Shown piece after piece: positions 3,776-5,632 of a stretch of 5,632 bases of DNA. Under the pieces are notes generated by a model. The model ran no database searches, was not told the DNA's origin, and worked only from the letters and a program-made list of their open reading frames with translations. Position numbers and translations under genes: made by a program. Source of the stretch: CAYVLI01 sp964452105 [NCBI: uncultured Nitrospinota bacterium]. Its GTDB lineage: Bacteria; JAUXIQ01. The stretch is taken from positions 1-5,632 of the forward strand of contig CAYVLI010000040.1 of NCBI GenBank assembly GCA_964452105.1, written 5' to 3'. Within the stretch, counting starts at the first letter, position 1; every line of letters starts with the position of its first letter.

Positions 3776-4714
3776 TTATTTAACCAGCTCGGAGATGGGC
3801 ACGATCCTTATGCCGTCGTTCTCCAGAATGGGGAGCGTCTCTTTGAGAGCTTTGTAAGTCTCAGGATGGGGATGCGCTATGGCTATAAGAGCATCCACCT
3901 TCGTAGCTTTTTCCGCAAGTATCATGATATTCTCGGATATGGCCTCGGCATCGTCTTTGTTGTCGAGGAACATGGTGCGGCGCGCTGTTTTGAGGCCTAT
4001 CTTCTTCGCCGTGGCGTAGGCCACCGTGCCGGGAACGGTCAGGCTGTCTATGAAGAATAAGCCATGGTTCTTAAGATAATTCATTACCGTTTCCATGGCC
4101 TGTGCATCGGTGGTCAGTTTCGACCCCATGTGGTTGTTAATCCCTATTACTTGCGGTACGGATGCCAGGTCGCGGTTCAGCGTATTGATGATTTCCTGCT
4201 GTGTCATGTTGGAGAGGATGGCGCCTGGCCCAGGGTTCGTTTCGGGGTAATCCTGCGGCTCCATGGGCAGGTGGAGAATTGCATCCCGGCCATGTTCATG
4301 AACCAGATCGGCTATCTGTTTGCTGTGTGCGATTTGAGGAAGGATGGCAAAGGAAAGCGGTGCCTCCATCTCGATGAATCGGCGTGCCGCCTGTAAGTCG
4401 TAACCGAGGTCGTCTATGATTATGGCTACGCGGTGGTAATTGTCTTCGGAGACGGCTGGTGGAGTGTTCTGCCGTGAAGCCGTGGCTGTTTCCGCACCCT
4501 CATCCGCCGGTTGGTACTCTATCTGAACTTCCGTCTGCGCTCCGGCCGCTTCCTTTGCGGGACTCTCTGCCTCCGGCGCCTTTTTTAAATATATGCTTAG
4601 CGCCAATCCCGCCGCCACCGCGGCCAGGATTATCCAGAGGTAAAGGTTGTTGACCCTTCTCGGTGGCTTCTCACCGAAGTGATGCGGTTCCAGAAGATTG
4701 TAATTTTCTCCCAT
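3776..4714 (-). CDS. yibQ: Divergent polysaccharide deacetylase, YibQ family, membrane-anchored
   Basis: A 312-residue protein. A short cytoplasmic N-terminus ends in PPRR (17-20), followed by one membrane segment (about 24-43, YLWIILAAVAAGLALSIYL), a Glu/Ala-rich periplasmic linker (45-92), and the catalytic-like domain (95-312). Family landmarks (DUF610, divergent polysaccharide deacetylase) are IIIDDLGYD (98-106), ILHLPMEP (146-153), GINNHMGSKL (191-200), FFIDSLT (220-226) and IAHPHPET (279-286), giving the Asp-Asp pair and the His residues expected of an NodB-like barrel. The true substrate of the family is not established; a role in peptidoglycan or envelope glycan processing is inferred. 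It starts 10 bp after the ctpA-like stop, so the two genes are almost certainly cotranscribed. AAGGGG directly abuts the ATG with no spacer, which is unusual; either translation is coupled to the upstream gene or the exact start is uncertain. Confidence 0.88.
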   Translation of the reverse strand: MGENYNLLEPHHFGEKPPRRVNNLYLWIILAAVAAGLALSIYLKKAPEAESPAKEAAGAQTEVQIEYQPADEGAETATASRQNTPPAVSEDNYHRVAIIIDDLGYDLQAARRFIEMEAPLSFAILPQIAHSKQIADLVHEHGRDAILHLPMEPQDYPETNPGPGAILSNMTQQEIINTLNRDLASVPQVIGINNHMGSKLTTDAQAMETVMNYLKNHGLFFIDSLTVPGTVAYATAKKIGLKTARRTMFLDNKDDAEAISENIMILAEKATKVDALIAIAHPHPETYKALKETLPILENDGIRIVPISELVK

Positions 4715-4724
4715 CCCCTTGCCG

Positions 4725-5632
4725 CTATCCGGGCTCTTTACTATGTTTCAGTATTTCCCAGCTTTTTAATATCTCTACGGCATGCTTGAGCTGGGCGTCT
4801 TTTTCCAATAACTTTTCCTCTTTTACGGCGACTTTTTCTTCTCCGGTTTTCTCCTTTTCCTGCTCCGCGGGAGGAAGACTGTTTTTAAGGTCTTTTTCCC
4901 TCACCGCGGGATGGGATTTCTTTTTTTCCACTTTCTCAGCAGGAGACGTCACCTCTTCCTTAACAAGGATATCAGGCGTTATCCCTTTGCCCTGGATGAG
5001 CTTTCCGCTGGGCGTATAATATCTGGCCGTGGTGAGCCGCAGCCCCGAACCATCGCTCAGAGGGATGATGGTTTGCACTGAGCCTTTTCCGAAGGTCTGT
5101 TCCCCCAATATTACGGCCCTTTTGTAGTCCTGCATGGCGCCGGCCACTATCTCGGAGGCGCTTGCGCTGCCGGCGTTGACCAGGATCACCATGGGATATT
5201 TCAGATGCGCGCCCTTCCCGTGCGAGTTGAAGGTCATATTCTGGTTCTTTAACCTCCCCTTGGTTGAGACTATTACCTTTTTCCCTCCCAGGAACAGATC
5301 CGATACCTCCACCGCCTGCTCCAGAAGGCCGCCGGGGTTATTGCGCAGGTCCATCACCAGCCCTCTTATTTTTGCGGTCTCCATTTCCTTAAGGGCTTTG
5401 CCGAGTTCATTGCTGGTGTTCTGGTTGAAGTTTCTTATTTTAACGTAACCTATTCCATCCCCCAGCAGATTGTGACGCACGCTCTTTATCTTGATGATGT
5501 CTCGCACTATGGTGACATCGAACGGCTCTTTCTCTCCCGGACGCAGAATGGTTATGGTTACTGGAGCGCCCTTGGGACCTCGAAGTCGTTTGACGGCATC
5601 GAAAAGGGTCATATCCATCGTATCTTCCCCTT
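4725..5632 (-). CDS. ctpA: Carboxyl-terminal processing protease, S41 family (5' end outside window)
   Basis: The last 301 complete codons are visible. They begin GEDTMDMTLFDAVKRLRGPKG, the C-terminal half of the PDZ domain, so the gene runs off the right edge and ATG 5618 is internal. The S41 catalytic core follows: GDGIGYVKI, the conserved LRNNPGGLL, NAGSASASEIVAGAMQD with the catalytic Ser being the middle Ser of SASAS (codon 5160-5162), then FGKGSVQ with the catalytic Lys 25 residues on and the supporting Gln four residues later. All three are intact. The enzyme is a periplasmic or exported serine protease acting on C-terminal tails of envelope proteins. The final 75 or so residues are a Lys/Glu-rich low-complexity linker ending in a helix (AQLKHAVEILKSWEILKH). 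Pairing with a YibQ-type gene 10 bp downstream is the familiar envC-ctpA-yibQ type neighbourhood, suggesting a role in cell-wall remodelling. Confidence 0.92.
   Translation of the reverse strand, partial: GEDTMDMTLFDAVKRLRGPKGAPVTITILRPGEKEPFDVTIVRDIIKIKSVRHNLLGDGIGYVKIRNFNQNTSNELGKALKEMETAKIRGLVMDLRNNPGGLLEQAVEVSDLFLGGKKVIVSTKGRLKNQNMTFNSHGKGAHLKYPMVILVNAGSASASEIVAGAMQDYKRAVILGEQTFGKGSVQTIIPLSDGSGLRLTTARYYTPSGKLIQGKGITPDILVKEEVTSPAEKVEKKKSHPAVREKDLKNSLPPAEQEKEKTGEEKVAVKEEKLLEKDAQLKHAVEILKSWEILKHSKEPG

Noticed and set aside
3704-4396. Plus-strand open frames opposite the deacetylase gene
   Set aside because: No start signals and no recognisable family; the minus-strand frame carries all the conserved YibQ motifs.

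Overview
The window reads as chromosomal DNA from a Gram-negative bacterium of moderate GC. The carboxyl-terminal processing protease next to an inner-membrane-anchored divergent polysaccharide deacetylase, the dockerin-type secreted protein, and the many short palindromes of the 'GTAGGGGC...GCCCCTAC' and 'ATTCCCGC...GCGGGAAT' kinds are what one sees in Deltaproteobacteria-like (Desulfobacterota) or Nitrospirota-like genomes. That placement is an inference from gene content, not a sequence search.

Layout. Bases 1-92 are the last 30 codons of a short-chain dehydrogenase/reductase on the + strand. Bases 93-885 carry no convincing gene; they are a mosaic of hairpins and dispersed palindromic repeats. 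Bases 886-2340 (+) encode a secreted protein made of 47-residue beta-propeller-like repeats. It runs without a stop into an AT-rich block (about 1912-2340) of different origin, and the frame ends there. Directly after, 2333-2632 (+) is the 3' part of a DUF11-like plus dockerin-like protein in another frame. Bases 2633-3095 are a second repeat island that reuses the repeat modules of the first. Bases 3096-5632 are three genes on the - strand, in transcription order: ctpA-like S41 protease (5' end outside the window), yibQ-like divergent polysaccharide deacetylase, and pyrE.

How it works together. The - strand genes look like one transcription unit: the protease and the deacetylase are 10 bp apart, a neighbourhood linked to peptidoglycan processing in proteobacteria, and pyrE (pyrimidine synthesis) follows after 128 bp. 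The + strand repeat protein is an independent locus whose product should be exported.

The most interesting point is the break in the secreted repeat protein. The AT-rich block is bracketed by two copies of GATAG (1912-1916 and 2336-2340). Taking out the 424 bases between them joins the propeller frame to the DUF11/dockerin frame with no frameshift, giving a 440-residue protein. The block carries an uninterrupted 138-codon frame of unknown function. The broken gene also lies between directly repeated modules (327-503 and 2706-2821) that could serve as recombination sites.
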